Assembly: GCF_020217425.1 (NCBI RefSeq)
Contig: NZ_CP084090.1
Span: 2,852,001-2,916,000, forward strand
Reading direction: 5' to 3'
Length of the DNA: 64,000 nt
Origin: Halomicrobium urmianum
Lineage (GTDB): Archaea > Halobacteriota > Halobacteria > Halobacteriales > Haloarculaceae
Below the pieces are notes generated by a model that was not told the DNA's origin, searched no databases, and saw nothing but the letters and a program-made list of their open reading frames with translations. Shown here piece by piece: positions 63,999-64,000 of the stretch; the first letter of the stretch is position 1, and each line of letters begins with the position of its first letter. Position numbers and translations under genes: made by a program.

Positions 63999-64000
63999 AC

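Overview
This window comes from an extremely halophilic archaeon (class Halobacteria). The coding sequence is very GC-rich and the proteins are strongly acidic. Genes are densely packed with leaderless or short-leader starts. There is an archaeal ribosomal protein/RNA polymerase cluster and an archaeal mevalonate-type isoprenoid pathway. A cytochrome P450 resembling the haloarchaeal CYP174 type and the general gene order hint at Haloarculaceae, but I cannot fix the genus from sequence alone. High GC produces very long antisense shadow frames, which are left out.

Layout. 1-5.5 kb: branched-chain amino acid biosynthesis on the minus strand (leuA, then ilvB-ilvN-ilvC-leuC), with a short leader ORF and a palindrome over a TATA-like box before ilvB. 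5.6-25.5 kb: mixed metabolic and hypothetical genes. These include VOC and MBL-like proteins, an Xaa-Pro peptidase, a DoxX-like protein, a Drr-type ABC exporter, aroA, a LUD protein, a frameshifted alkaline-phosphatase-superfamily gene, azlCD, aroC, a family 4 uracil-DNA glycosylase, a DUF2064-like protein, a lactonase, a secreted surface protein, DUF5785- and DUF7344-like proteins, and a CBS-GNAT pair. tRNA-Ser(UGA) and tRNA-Thr(UGU) lie here. 25.8-28.0 kb: a replication origin, consisting of an orc1/cdc6 gene flanked on both sides by at least nine origin-recognition-box-like 20-mers and an AT-rich tract. 28-31.5 kb: msrB, a membrane protein, a glutaredoxin, then ndk-rpl24e-rps28e-rpl7ae. 31.8-36 kb: tmcA, DUF456 and GNAT genes. 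36-41 kb: an electron-transfer flavoprotein module (ferredoxin, etfB, etfA, fixCX). 41-43.7 kb: a DUF5789-like protein, an esterase and a Tat-exported beta-helix protein. 43.7-51.7 kb: gltX, polyprenyl synthase, RNase J, a long disordered membrane protein, isopentenyl phosphate kinase and mevalonate kinase. 51.8-54 kb: P450 and two small membrane proteins. 54-60.1 kb: the cluster rps2-eno-rpoK-rpoN-rps9-rpl13-rpl18e-tRNA-Leu-rpoD-rps11-rps4-rps13-tRNA-Ser. 60.3-64 kb: type 2 IPP isomerase, an Mrp ATPase, rps17e and a DUF447 protein.

How genes work together. The Leu/Ile/Val genes form a pathway block, and azlCD may export branched-chain amino acids. aroA and aroC supply chorismate. mvk, ipk, idi2 and idsA cover most of the archaeal alternative mevalonate route to C20 lipids. 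The ETF genes pass electrons from flavin dehydrogenases to the quinone pool.

The most unusual signals are non-coding. (1) Two ~101-bp inverted-repeat elements sit exactly 28 nt behind both free-standing tRNA genes, and their arms are degraded inverted and direct copies of that tRNA's own 3' end. (2) A 56-bp REP-like repeat has three ungapped copies, two of them arranged head-to-head. (3) A kink-turn-like hairpin and a 10-nt Shine-Dalgarno sequence lie in the rpl7ae leader. (4) Inverted copies of gene 3' ends follow aroA and the DoxX gene. Two genes (leuA and the phosphatase) each carry an apparent single-base frameshift. No CRISPR array, transposase or integrase was seen.
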